DNA of 64,000 nt from Macrosoma leucophasiata (GCA_036365455.1 JAWQUS010000010.1:24414501-24478500), one strand, 5' to 3'. Positions 19,129 to 29,469 are shown, counted from the first letter of the stretch. The notes: generated by a model not told the origin, from the sequence alone. Numbers and translations: made by a program.

Positions 19129-19449
19129 ACTTAACTTCACACCTGTTATCCCCAAAGGGGTAGGCAGAGGTAAATGCATGCATTCAAGCATGCATGCGGG
19201 CACCCACAACTCGCCGGTTGCGTTTTGGTCCATGTAACAGGTGGCGAACCTGTTGCCATCTCCGGGCACATTACTAAACTCCGAGGTATACTGGGAATCT
19301 TCCAGAAAATGGAGAAATCCCAGTGAAGTCGGAGATTAAGGATTTTGAGCCGTTGTCTCTGATGGCCCCCGACCCGGGAATTGGACCCGGGACCCCCAGC
19401 GCGGTGGTGGTGGCCTGCTGCCACTACGCTACTGTTGCAGTTAAAGTAA
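19129..19449 (-). mobile_element. SINE-C inside the LTR element
   Basis: It is flanked by a 17-bp target duplication with one mismatch (TCGAATCGTTAAGTGAT at 19112-19128, TCGAATCGTAAAGTGAT at 19450-19466). The minus-strand head has the B box GGGTCCAATTCCCGGG, and the body ends at GGGGATAACAGGTGTGAAG. At 321 bp it is the longest and best SINE-C copy here. Confidence 0.9.
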
Positions 19450-19642
19450 TCGAATCGTAAAGTGATGTTATCGAGAAAATATGAAGTCTCATACTCTGCA
19501 AGACAATAAGGGTCCTAGGTTAATTCTTCCTCCTATAAAATGTTATACTATGCGGAAAATTTGGTGATAGATGTTTTTAATGTTTCAGTCGTTTGTATGA
19601 AGAGCAACAAACAGCTTCGAGATATTTTAAAATTCCGACCAC

Positions 19643-19924
19643 ATGGCCGTGGTTACGACAAAACCTTCCCTGACATGCTTGAAGTTTGGTGCTGAGGGTC
19701 ACGTGGCATCAGGATGTTCGAAACCAGGCGGTGGCTCGCAACCTGCCATCACATCCTGTGTGAGACAATTGGACGTATGCGGAGGGAAATCTGTCACTGA
19801 GGCAATCGTCAATTTGGTGAGTCGTTTTCATTTTGTTATGACCTCGCAACAGCTGATGAATGGGTTCAATTCCCAGGTCATGGTGAATCGGTACAAATCA
19901 CCAATTTGTGGCATTTCCCGTTGA
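19643..19924 (+). pseudogene. gag remnant with zinc-knuckle trace
   Basis: A 93-codon frame includes CLKFGAEGHVASGC, which fits a retroviral-type CCHC zinc knuckle (C-X2-C-X4-H-X4-C) except that the second Cys is Phe. The family role is RNA binding by the nucleocapsid part of gag. The missing ligand and the short frame point to decay. Confidence 0.6.
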
Positions 19925-20119
19925 AAATGTTTTCAATGTAATCCTATGCCTAGAGTTGAAATTTAACCTAACACATGGTTAAGTTAAGAAAATGGCTAAT
20001 TTCATTCCCTCTATTGGGGTAGATAGTTTGAAAAGGTTAGTCAAACGGTAAAGTTGATAATGGTTTCACCTGTGGGTAATTACGGGAAGAAATTATAGGA
20101 TCCTTGTGATTTAATAAGT

Positions 20120-20250
20120 GTGGTCTCTCCTGCTTTAGTGGGTGACGACTATCACTGTTATGTGGTCTTTCCTGCTTTTGTGGGTAACGATCATCACTGT
20201 TCGTCTAATGCGTATATGGTCTCTCCTGCTTTTGTGGGCTAAACAGATTC
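20120..20250. repeat. Short imperfect tandem repeat
   Basis: TGGTCTCTCCTGCTTTAGTG and close variants occur three times, starting at 20121, 20163 and 20217, inside the LTR element interior. Confidence 0.75.
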
Positions 20251-21308
20251 TTATGATTAGGTAGTGGACACTGAGACTAGAGTACCAATTGATATGATGT
20301 GACGAATATTGAAAACGTTATGTGTGAGCATGTGTGTAGAGGTTCTTGGTTCACGGGTTTCGTGACTAAGCCAGAGTATCAGTGTGTTGACTCTGGGTGG
20401 AATATGAGATGATTTGGCATTCCTGGAGGGAAGTGCTGGTTGATGAGTTGTTGGCCATGAACGAGACACCTGTGTTAATTTGTTCGATAATGTAAATTTC
20501 GTTGTGATGAGATTTTATTAACATGAAGTCTGCCAATGATACTTGATATTAGAAAGTGTTGTGTTATTTACCGAGATATTAAATAATTTGACAAAACTGA
20601 TGAAATAATTTAGTGAACTTGAAAATGGTGCGGCTGAGGTGACATTATAGGTAGTTGCCCAAGAACCTAAATACTTCTTGAGATAAGACAGTTTCAATCA
20701 GGTAATGATGATGAGGGTGGTGAATTTTCGTTTAGCTGGTCAGAACCGAAACAGTAGCCATTAGTGAACGGTGCGCAGATGGCACGGGGATGCCATGTAG
20801 GTACGAGCCGTAGTACATTGGGAGTTTGGCTCAACAATTTGGTGTCTGCTTTAGGAAATCCATGGACGCGCGGTAATATGTATGGCGGTGTATTGTATGC
20901 GTGCCAATATAGAAGGTTATTGCGTGTTCAGGTTGTAGGGGATGGATAATGAGAAGTCCAAGTTGGTGATCACCATATAATGCGGAATTTACACTGTTAC
21001 ATATTTGCGGTTACTTTAGGTGGGTTGAGTTGCGTGTGCGCGGCACTAAGGTGTAGGTGTAGGGACAACTGACGACGCAACGCTACGCTAAGCTTGCGGC
21101 GCCGTCCGGATGGTTATATTATAATGCTTAATAATGTGACGCTACATATGGTAGGCGCCGGTTGAAGTTAGATTCTTCAAGAGACCGTAAAGTCCGTGAG
21201 ACTCGGAGATAACAAACGGGGTTTTTCGGGACTTGTGAGAAGTTTATGGGCCATGTATAAGTTTTTTCTACTCCGCGATTTTAATTGATATACCGACTTT
21301 TGTAACAA

Positions 21309-21455
21309 TTCACATAGATGTTACAGGAAAGCTCAATGGCAGTAGTGATCTTAAAGAATGTTTTCGTTTTTATAGATGAGTTCTCTAAATATGTGATACT
21401 CAGGCAATCCTTAAGAATTAATACTGGGAGAGCAATTAACGCTCTCAAGACAAAC
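21309..21455 (+). pseudogene. Integrase core fragment
   Basis: HIDVTGKLNGSSDLKE, then after a frameshift VFIDEFSKYVILRQSL, resembles the retroviral integrase core around its first catalytic Asp (HIDVTG) and the VFIDEFSKY strand. A SINE-B interrupts it directly after AINALKT. Confidence 0.7.
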
Positions 21456-21650
21456 ACATGACCAGCCAGTTGGTTCAGCGGTGTGTGTTGACAGTTTCAA
21501 TCGAGGCTCAGGGGTTCGATCCCCGTACCGCTGCAAATGTTTGTGTGGCCTACGAGTGCTGATTACGGGTTTGGGTGTTTGTGTGAGTGTTGTGTGTGTG
21601 TAACGACACCCACGACACTTGGGTAGAAGTGTAAGCGGATTTAAAGTATT
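21456..21650 (+). mobile_element. SINE-B inside the LTR element
   Basis: The tRNA-like head CCAGTTGGTTCAGCGGTGTG with B box GGGGTTCGATCCCCGTACCG is followed by the SINE-B body (GTGTGGCCTACGAGTG, GTAACGACACCCACGACAC). The head differs from other SINE-B copies and resembles the outer head of the dimer at 61235-61315. Confidence 0.82.
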
Positions 21651-21789
21651 TAAATTAAAAATTTCAAGCGAGTCCTATGGAGTTTTTTAATAGGTAGAGT
21701 AGCTAGACGTTTAAATTTATTAACTGTAGACGATCACGAAGTTGAAGTAAATGTTGAAAACGAAAAACAAGGCTAAGGTGACTTCATTT

Positions 21790-21935
21790 ATTCTTAGGAG
21801 ATTACTTTTTATTAGCAAATCATGATCGGAATTAAGCCAAATTGGCACTTAAGTATAAAGGTCCTTATGAGGTCATTGAAACATTGGCTAGATAGGTACC
21901 TATCATCTTAAACTCGATGGTTGATGTTCACTCCC
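21790..21935 (+). pseudogene. Integrase C-terminal (GPY) remnant
   Basis: LALKYKGPYEVIETLAR, then a stop/frameshift and YHLKLDG, resemble the GPY/F module at the end of Gypsy-type integrases. This supports the Gypsy assignment. Confidence 0.6.
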
Positions 21936-22036
21936 TCAGTCTAATATACCTAGGTACTTTAGCGTATTGTGTTGTTGAGTAGAACAATTGTGTGTAAGAT
22001 ATCCAAGGCGAGGTGTCCGCTTTAAGATGGTATGAA

Positions 22037-22193
22037 GGGCGAGTTGGCCTCTGGGACAGCATTACTAAGTGGCGAGGTGGCCAATCAGACAGCATTGCTA
22101 AATGGCGAGGTGGCCAATGTGACAGCATTACTAAATGGCGAGGTGGCCAATCTGACAGCATTGCTAAACGGCGAGGTGGCCGTACAGACAGTG
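22037..22193 (+). repeat. 33-bp tandem repeat coding an 11-residue motif
   Basis: Four full units (22037, 22070, 22103, 22136) and a partial fifth each read like GGCGAGGTGGCCAATCTGAC plus AGCATTGCTAAA. In one frame each unit gives GEVANxTALLN. The length keeps the frame, and the frame is open from 22032 to 22250. It lies between the integrase remnant and the 3' LTR. Confidence 0.92.
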
Positions 22194-22519
22194 GTGATGT
22201 TGATTGCTTTGTGGCGAGTTGGCCTTTCACACAAGTTTCATATAGGTTGATAGATGGTGAGGTGGATGTCTTGTTAATATGAGTTGGCAGTTAAGATTAT
22301 TATGGATGATGATGTTGAATGACTGTACTTCCTGTTTGACTTAGGATGTAACAAAAGGGGTTACACAAAACATGTTTAAAGTAACAACGGAAGAGGAGAA
22401 TTTACTTTGTCAGGAGTAGCCGAGCTATGTCGTACAAAATGTTATTTGTATCCTTACAGATAATGATGATGCTGGTCCTTCAACATCACACGAGGACGTG
22501 TGAAACGTCAGGACGGCCG

Positions 22520-23040
22520 TGTCGGAGCAAGAAGTTTATTGTTGGTTCTGTAAAGTACTAGGCTATAGAAATACCTTGCTAAAAATATTATTTTAAGTTA
22601 ATTTGATTTCTTAGATTTTGTTATCGTTTAAAATCATTATTTCATTTAAAGAGTAATTGTATTATAAAAGTACATTACCGAGTTGAGGGTACGCCTCGAG
22701 CGGGGTCGAGGCGCCATCTGACAGATCGCCGTTAACGGAGGTTATAAAATGTGTCGTTGTTGATCGAGGTGGATCATTCTTTGGTTGGACAGTGGAGTAC
22801 TATTTGATTTGGCGAAATAAGATCGGTGTCGCGAACCCGCTGCTCGTTGTACTTAAAAGTTTAAAAGTGTAATTACATCAAAGAGTTTTGAGTGTAAAGT
22901 TAAGCAGTGATATTCTGTTAAAGTGATTAAATCTGACTGATAATAGTGACTTATTGTTTTGTGCTAGCATTTAACCCTCAAGACGCCCACTAAACACAAC
23001 CACTAATGATGATGTCGAGATTAACGTTCTTTCTCCGACA
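22520..23040 (+). repeat. 3' LTR
   Basis: This has the same length and, by eye, the same sequence as the 5' LTR. The bases just upstream (GTCAGGACGGCCG) are not a classic polypurine tract. Confidence 0.95.
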
Positions 23041-23330
23041 TGTATATCAAGTTCTTGCCCTCAACGTGATCATAACAAACATTCGTTATTATAACTCTAT
23101 ATGATATGTAAATAATGTAGAGTCCATTAAGTGGAGATGTGAACTGAGCGGCGTAAGCGGATATGGTATACACGAATCCGTCACAAAAGTATTATTTGAA
23201 CGACAATGCTGTCATAATATGATTAATAATTGAGATGAAAAATACTTGTTTTATTTTTATCAACGATATCAGTACAATATCAATGTACATAGAATATTAT
23301 TAATTCATAGGGGTGATGAACTGCATGCAG
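23041..23330. repeat. Local array 2, unit 2
   Basis: ATATGTAAATAATGTAGAGT, then GTGAACTGAGCGGCGTAAGC and ATACTTGTTTTATTTTTATC, match units at 17450 and 23740. Confidence 0.65.
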
Positions 23331-23334
23331 TTTA

Positions 23335-23512
23335 TTGTAATTTAGTTTAATTCTTGTGATATTCTCCTTTATAGTTTTTATAATTTGTAAATTGACAGGC
23401 ATATCAACTGTTGTTCGCTTTAATTTGTTTTGTTCGTTCTTGACTTATCATAAGTGGTGCTTGTCACTCTAAATGAATAAATTAAGTTCTGATTCTGATT
23501 TTGATTCATGAA
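23335..23512 (+). mobile_element. Retroposon with (TGATTC)n tail, 5' truncated
   Basis: CATATCAACTGTTGTTCGCT, TCATAAGTGGTGCTTGTCAC, CTAAATGAATAAATTAAG and then TGATTC repeats. Confidence 0.75.
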
Positions 23513-23739
23513 AAACTAAGCCTAGATATGTCTGCATTGAACTAGTGATCTCGATATTAAAAACAGTTCTTAACGCCTCCCGTCCTCTTAAAATCAGTTC
23601 AAGAATTATTTTTATTCATTAAGGTTATAATCCCTGAAGCCGCAATGGACCCGATTGGATCCGAGAACAATAAGAAATCAATTGTCATATTTTTCTGGAG
23701 GCCTGAGGGAGTGGATTGTCAATGAACAATGTCGTATTT

Positions 23740-24140
23740 CATATGCAAGCTACTAACTGTAATCATATAATTTTGTGATACATGTTCGTTACCAGACTCT
23801 ACATAATACATTAATAATGTAGAGTCCATTTAGCGAAGATTTGAACTAAGTGACGTAAACGGATATGGTTCAGTACTCGTCAATGACGGCACGATATGAA
23901 TATTTGAAAGGTATTTATAAATTAGGACAGGGACGTTTAAAATTAAATAATGGAACCGTTAATAGAATGAAACTTTAGATGGCAAGTAGAATGGCAGGCT
24001 CCTTTAGATTCTTATTACGATTTGCAACAAAAGCTTATATTTAAGGTTTGTACAAAAATACTGTATTGGAAAATATTTTTTTGAAATAATATAAAGTAGA
24101 CGGTGATGTGAACTGAGCGACTCAATGGGATATCGTTTTG
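23740..24140. repeat. Local array 2, units 3 and 4
   Basis: Unit 3 (23740-24010) has TAATGTAGAGTCCATTTAGC, GACGTAAACGGATATGG and ATAGAATGAAACTTTAGATG. A shorter piece (24095-24140) repeats GGTGATGTGAACTGAGCGAC. Confidence 0.6.
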
Positions 24141-24177
24141 TACTAGCGGATGGCACCACAAAAGGAATATTTGAATT

Positions 24178-24258
24178 ATATTTACTGGCGGTAGAGCTCT
24201 AGTGACGGACTTCTATCTGACGCCAAATGGTAGTTTTCAGCACTATCGTGTTCCGGTT
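24178..24258 (+). repeat. Family A head fragment
   Basis: TTTACTGGCGGTAGAGCTCT to TCAGCACTATCGTGTTCCGG, truncated after ~80 bp. Confidence 0.8.
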
Positions 24259-24259
24259 A

Positions 24260-25255
24260 TTTTATTTTATAATTTTATGTCACGCTGCTAGGTGTTATTT
24301 CATTATCAGTTTATGTAAACCGCTTTCAACTCTGTTTCAAAGTTTTAAGCAGTGCTTGAAGTAAATTTTCAATAGGGAATCGGACAACTTTTGAGAATGT
24401 GTCTAATATTATTCTTTATATTTTTATTTAACCATAAAAATTAAATTTTATTATTTAAACATGTTAGAGTACCACAATATACACATAAATTTTATAATAT
24501 CAAAAATACCGCGTAAACGGTGCCGAATGACACTGAACAATAAAAAACGACGTAAACTGTTCGCGATCAAAGTGAAGCTTATAATTCCATACGACTTACC
24601 AAGTGCTAATTAATTTTGTTGAATTGGCTTAGCGTATAACTTATTATTCGTGTAAATAACGTAGAAAATATCCAAAAAAAGAGCCGATAAGTCAAAGTAT
24701 CACTTGTGTTAAATATTTGTTGAACATATAACGTCACGTCCTGTGATTGATGTTTCGTTCAACATGGAGCACAGATAAAAATATAAAATGATTAGATTTT
24801 ATTTTGCAATTTAAAAATATAAATCATTAATATTTCACGAAAATATTTAATGAGTCATCGTATTATTTTACAAACATTAATTGTAATCATAGTTTACGTT
24901 TATTTTCGATAGCTGTCCGATTGCCTATTGACCATGACTTGTTTTTCCCTGAAACGAGTTTTGACAACGACTTGTGAAAACCGCGTTCAAATCCGTAGTA
25001 GTTTCGAAGTTATAAAGTACCAGACAGACACACAGACAGACAAAAAATTTCCAAAATTGCTTTTCTGGTTTATTTTACTCTTTTTTAATCGCTCTCTACC
25101 AGTTTTATGGAAAACATATTTAATATACAGACACTCGATTTTAACTGTCTTATTATACCTATGTATTTTGATAAGGGTATATATCTCATACCAACATGAA
25201 AACGATTTTAATAGTAACAAAATCTACATCCCTAGCAATTACACACTCTTCGTAC
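24260..25255. other. Unassigned AT-rich interval
   Basis: An open frame at 24928-25263 codes nothing recognisable. A CAGACAGACACACAGACAGA run near 25022 is typical of dispersed lepidopteran repeats. No gene is supported. Confidence 0.45.
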
Positions 25256-25465
25256 AATCTTAGAAGGCTTTTGTCCCTTGTAGCATCATTCCGGTTCTAA
25301 CATCGGTCCAGCTCTAGAATATCCAATGAGCTAAGTAACGAACGTCTATCAAGCCTCACAGCTGTCGAGGCCGGTACAGAAATCTAAAACTAATTGCGCT
25401 ATTTCCATTTATCTAACTGTTCACAACTTGTCCGTTGTCAGCAGTTTAAGCAAATTGTTTACTGA
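25256..25465 (+). repeat. Low-copy repeat, inverted partner at 33655
   Basis: It matches the reverse complement of 33655-33845, with TAATTGCGCTRTTTCCATTT and CGTCTATCAAGCCT shared in order. Its class is unknown. Confidence 0.75.
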
Positions 25466-25547
25466 CTTTGGTCACTTAGCGATTAAATTTTAAGTTTAGT
25501 CTTGTTAATACAAAACTTATATTTATTAGATTGTTTTGATAAATTTT

Positions 25548-25765
25548 GACGACCCGGTTAGTCCAGCGGTGTGAAATGACCGTTTAATTCGAAGGGTCGC
25601 GGGTTCGATCCCCGCACCGGGACAAATATTTTTATGGCCTACAGATATTTGTTTCGGGTTTGGGTGTTTGTGTATGTGTTGTATGTGAACAACGGCACCC
25701 ACGACACAGGCTTACACTCACAGCCCCACACCTACTGTGGGCTGTGAGTGTAAGCGTATTGTATT
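25548..25765 (+). mobile_element. SINE-B with private hairpin
   Basis: The head GACCCGGTTAGTCCAGCGGT with B box GGGTTCGATCCCCGCACCGG is followed by body ATTTTTATGGCCTACAGATA, GGCACCCACGACACAGG and end GCTGTGAGTGTAAGCGTATT. It contains the derived palindrome at 25711-25754. Confidence 0.88.
25711..25754. repeat. ~19-bp palindrome inside SINE-B
   Basis: CTTACACTCACAGCCCCACA, loop CCTAC, TGTGGGCTGTGAGTGTAAG, with a one-base bulge. Other SINE-B copies have TTTATACCTA in place of the left arm. Confidence 0.9.
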
Positions 25766-26261
25766 GTATTGAGTAAAAAGAAGGCATTGATTTTCATTTT
25801 TACTAAAATGCAGAGTCAATATTTTCGAAATATCTTAACTTGGTCTGAATAATGTAATAAAAAAATAAATACTATATTTTTTATGGAGTTCTTAAAAATT
25901 CTCGAGTAAAATACATTTGCTCGACTAATACTCGCAAACTTGTAAAGCCCACATAAGTGTGATAGTTTCCCTTCGAATTTCGTTATATATAGCTATTATT
26001 TCCATAACGATTGAATTTCTAACAACAATCGTTTAGTTGGTAGAGGTTAGAGGTAGTTGGTATAATGTTATAATTATAATTTTGAAAATAAGAAAATAGA
26101 TTTAGGATCGAGATTAGATTTTACTGATGTAATAAGTAAATAACTGCCGATGACGTAATCATCATCAAAACTCCCCTACCCCCCATGTCATCCAAAATAA
26201 GCAGATCAAAGACACCCCCCCCCCCCGCCCCCCCATAGTGCTCACGTAATACTTGAACGGC

Positions 26262-26332
26262 CCCTTACAGACGGACATGGTGAAACTATAAGGGTTTCTT
26301 GTATGCTACGGAGCCCTAAAAATGAGATTATC
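26262..26332 (-). repeat. Common GGGTTCCGTA-type repeat fragment
   Basis: CAGACGGACATGGTGAAACT...GCTACGGAGCCCTAAAAATG is the reverse of the block at 61735-61800 and resembles 54870-54940. Confidence 0.6.
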
Positions 26333-26364
26333 AGTTTCACGTAATTTCTTTATATTGTATTTTT

Positions 26365-26585
26365 TATATGTAATGAAAGTGGCACGTAAGCATGTAGTTC
26401 ACATTGATGTTAAGTGATGACTGCAACCTGTAGACACCCACACAAAGACCGTAGGTCAAAATGCAGATGCGTTACCACTCCTGAGGCCTAAGGTGTATTG
26501 TCTGTGCCGGGAATTACTGGGCTGTACATTACCACCTGTCCGAAACACGATAGCGCTGAACACTACGATTTAACGTCAAGCCAAT
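26365..26585 (-). mobile_element. Family A retroposon
   Basis: A reverse copy runs from TATGTAATGAAAGTGGCACG to GAACACTACGATTTAACG. The head stem-loop is missing. Confidence 0.85.
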
Positions 26586-26664
26586 AGAATCGTATATTGT
26601 TGGAATTGGCTAGTATTTCGGTACGCTTCCCAACACGTGTGCTGAATCTAAAAAAATAAGCATA

Positions 26665-26780
26665 ATTTGACCACTAAGCCACCGAAGCAGACTAATAAAC
26701 TTCGGTGGCTTAATGGTAAGGCGACTGGACTGGTTATATTGAGGTTGTAGATTCGTTTTCTGCCTGAAGGCAATTTTTTT
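26665..26780. repeat. tRNA-like head with inverted half copy
   Basis: ACTTCGGTGGCTTAATGGTA and TTGTAGATTCGTTTTCTGCC form a decayed tRNA-like head (26695-26765). The reverse of its first 14 bases (AAGCCACCGAAG) lies just upstream, making a short palindrome. Confidence 0.55.
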
Positions 26781-26847
26781 TTTTAATTTCCAAATGTTTG
26801 TTACTACTAGAAAAATCATTATAGTTTAAAACAAGAACATACTTTGT

Positions 26848-27346
26848 TTTTTTTTTTGTTTTTATGTCATTAAGTTGACAGACAAGCAGACGGGCCACCT
26901 GATGGTAAGTGGTCACCGTCGCCTATGGACATTTGCAACACCAGGGGAGTTGCCAACGCGCTGCCAGCCCTGAAGGACTCTTTTGACGCCATTTTTGAAG
27001 AACCCCATATTGTAGCACCGAGGGAACACCTCAGAGGGAAGTTCGTTCCACAATTTACACGTTCTGGGCAGAAACGAACGAGAAAACCGCACCGTTGAGC
27101 ACTGCCAGGTGTCCAGTCGGTGAGGGTGAAACTTCTCTCTTCGGCGGGTAGTACGGTGTAGAAAAAGAGACGGTGGTACCATGTCGAACAGTTCGACAGA
27201 GCACTCACCATTGTAGAGACGGTACACGCACAGACTACCAATATCTCTGCGCAGGCTCAGATGTTCGAGCCTGTCTGTAAGTCCCAGATCGTTAACAATA
27301 CGAAAGGCGCGTTTTTGTAGGGAGTCAAGTGGACCAAGCTATTCAC
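26848..27346 (-). mobile_element. LINE 3' end, 5' truncated, minus strand
   Basis: A non-LTR element 3' end has a T-run (A-tail) at 26848-26862. It carries the last ~150 codons of the RT polyprotein in two overlapping frames. Confidence 0.88.
26870..27340 (-). pseudogene. LINE RT C-terminal region
   Basis: The minus strand codes MYRLYNGECSVELFDMVPPS, LDTWQCSTVRFSRSFLPRTC and KLWNELPSEVFPRCYNMGF. The WNELP block is typical of the C-terminus of Jockey/CR1-like polyproteins. The frame shifts near 26930 into GDGDHLPSGGPSACLST and stops. It is a 5'-truncated copy, probably moderately young since the frame is mostly open. Confidence 0.85.
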
Positions 27347-27349
27347 ACA

Positions 27350-28090
27350 GAATCATAAAGGCTAAAAAGCTCACAATTATACATAATTATCATAACCCAG
27401 AATACAGGTGTTCACAGCCACCAACAAAAATATAAAAGGCGAGACGACATAAAGCTATTTACCCCTTACCAAAGACACACAAAAATCCTAGTTGAAAAAA
27501 AAAGACTCACATAAAAGCGCGCGCAAAATGATACCATTATAATAAAATTTTAATTCACGTTTAACGGTTCCAAAGCAAATATTTACATTCGCGTATAATG
27601 ACACAGAACGGCCGGGCTCTGTTTCCTTTCATAACCGCTTGGAAATATCCTGCGGCCCAATTACGTGGCTGTTTCTGTATTATAACACCAGAAACAGCAT
27701 ACATTGCTGGCTCACTACGATAAATAATCATCTATTTATTTAAAAAAGAAGCAGTGTATATCATTTAGCTAGAGTCTGTCCTTGTATTTGTTGTCCAGGC
27801 CATCGCTCATGGTGCGAGCATCGCGATTGAGACGTACAAATGTTTGGTGTGGGATTACTTTCCAATTGGAACGTGCCTGCGAAGACGGCATAGGATCTCA
27901 CTTATTTGAGTTTCAATTATCCGCGAACTCTGTTCAAATACTCGAGGCTCAGTTACGTTATGCATATTAGCGCCCTAGTGGCTTTTTATGTGGGTATAAT
28001 CCTAGATTATTGGAGATGAAGTGTTCATTAGTTTTTATGCGAAGCGGAGGGCTAACTAGGCATTATATCGGTTAAATTTTTTCTTGTTGA
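27350..28090. other. Unassigned interval
   Basis: A patch at 27600-27690 is GC-richer. An open frame at 27782-27970 is not recognised. No repeat match elsewhere in the window. Confidence 0.45.
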
Positions 28091-28094
28091 TAAA

Positions 28095-28547
28095 GTGACT
28101 TCTTAACTTCATACCTGTAATCAACGAAAGGGTAGACAGAGGTACATATGCATGCAAACACTCACGATTCGCCGGTTACATTTTAGGCCATAAAATAGAT
28201 GGCGAGTCTGTTGACCTCTCCGGGTTTGTAACCAAACTTCGAGGTAGTGGGAAACTTCCTCAAAAAGGAAATATCCAAATAGAACCTGTATTTTCGGGCA
28301 CAGATGCAATTACCTTAGACCTCAGGAGTGGCAACGCATCTTACATTGAAATCTCTAGTCTCATGTAGATATTTATAGGGTACAGTATTACTTACCATCA
28401 ATGTAAGCTGTATGCTTGTTTGCTACTTGATAACATAAAAAGATTACACCGTTATCTCTGAACCCCCGATCCGGGAACCGAACCTAGCACCTCAGCGTAG
28501 TAGTAGTGGTTTGCTACCATTAGGCTACTGAGGCAGTGAGTAGTTGA
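28095..28547 (-). mobile_element. SINE-C split by a Family A fragment
   Basis: The body (ACTTCATACCTGTAATCAAC to AATATCCAAATAGAACC, ~28282) resumes at ~28440 with GATTACACCGTTATCTCTGA and ends in the tRNA-like head (minus strand CTGCCTCAGTAGCCTAATGG). The insert is a forward Family A 3' half. Confidence 0.8.
28284..28440 (+). repeat. Family A 3' half inserted in SINE-C
   Basis: TTTTCGGGCACAGATGCAAT, CAGGAGTGGCAACGCATC, CAATGTAAGCTGTATGCTTG, then AACATAAAAAG. It is 5' truncated, as LINE-mobilised copies often are. Confidence 0.75.
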
Positions 28548-28571
28548 GGCATTTCTTGTTTTTTTTTTTTA

Positions 28572-28853
28572 ATGAAATGTAAGTGGCAAACAAGCATGCA
28601 GTTCACATTGATAAGTGATGACTGCAGCCTATAGACACTTACACAAAGACCAAGGTCAAAATGCACATGCGTTACCACTCCTGAGGCTTAAGATGTTATG
28701 TCTCTGTGCCGGAAATTACAGGGCCGTACATTACCACCTGATCGGAACACGATAGTGATGAACACTACCATTTAGCGGCAAGTATATTAGGTAATGCGGT
28801 GGTGCCTACGCCCGCGAGCTCCGTCACTGGAGCTCTACCACCAGTAAATTGGT
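28572..28853 (-). mobile_element. Family A retroposon, full length
   Basis: It runs from ATGAAATGTAAGTGGCAAAC to GAGCTCTACCACCAGTAAAT and is close to the consensus of the window's copies. Confidence 0.92.
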
Positions 28854-28869
28854 GATGATGGGTTTATTG

Positions 28870-29070
28870 TATTGACGAATGGGATAGTCGATTGGTTTGT
28901 AACGACCACTTATTCCGAAAGATTGTGAGTTCAATCCGTGCACCGGGAACTTATAAGAAACGGAAGCGTCATGTTTCGTTTGGAGTTCCATTAAAACTAG
29001 CGTCAGGTTCTTGTACCTGACATCAAGCTGTACTGGTTACCTTTTTGGTGCCGCCTTGTGACTCATCTAT
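28870..29070 (+). repeat. Decayed SINE-B head joined to a GTCAGG repeat
   Basis: GACGAATGGGATAGTCGATT...GTGAGTTCAATCCGTGCACC is a worn tRNA-like head. The following ACTAGCGTCAGGTTCTTGTA...GTACTGGTTACCTTTTTGGT resembles the insert in RTE-1 at 37910-37990. Confidence 0.5.
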
Positions 29071-29279
29071 TTGCTAAAGTTTCCTTTTATTTAAAGCATT
29101 TTCATTTATTTACCACCACCTAATCTACCTTATTATTAGCACAATGTATTCTTCATGAATTTCTGTAATCCTTTCTTATGAGGGAAGAGCTGGTGTCCTG
29201 ATATACAGGCTTTGCTTAGTTTAGGCACCAGTCTCCCACAATTTACTTTAATAATCACTCACGACTTTTTATGTTTTTA

Positions 29280-29315
29280 TTATGTTAAACTGTGTAACTA
29301 CACAGTTTAACATAA
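29280..29315. repeat. Perfect 16-bp palindrome
   Basis: TTATGTTAAACTGTGT, loop AACT, then the exact inverse. Confidence 0.93.
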
Positions 29316-29469
29316 CTTAATAAGGTTATTGTGGTGATAAATAAATAAAAAAATAAAATAAATAAAATAAAATTTATTTTTTTATCCAAGAAACATTTTT
29401 ATTGTACGTATATATTATTTGGTATGACTAAGCAGACGCGATCTTTCGCATTGTATATCTGATCAGTCT

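Larger units (their letters stand above)
18032..23040 (+). mobile_element. LTR retrotransposon with identical LTRs, decayed interior
   Basis: Two 521-bp direct repeats (18032-18552, 22520-23040) start TGTCGGAG and end CTCCGACA and are flanked by the 4-bp repeat TGTA (18028-18031, 23041-23044). The interior (18553-22519, 3967 bp) carries traces of gag and integrase in Gypsy-like style but is full of stops and frameshifts and contains two SINEs. I see no reverse transcriptase motif. The Gypsy assignment rests on the integrase C-terminal KYKGPY block and the 4-bp target duplication. It cannot make its own enzymes, so recent movement would need help in trans. Confidence 0.92.

Noticed and set aside
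20120..20250. Regulatory tandem sites (insulator-like) in the LTR element, as in some Gypsy elements
   Set aside because: Three imperfect, unevenly spaced copies without a recognised binding motif are not enough to claim function.
22013..22282. Other frames of the 33-bp tandem repeat as separate proteins
   Set aside because: A repeat whose length is a multiple of three keeps all frames open. Only one frame gives a hydrophobic, regular motif, and even that is not proven coding.
24928..25263. 111-codon open frame as a host gene
   Set aside because: The opposite strand is also open, the composition is AT-rich, there is no recognisable domain, and a CAGACAGA run is present.
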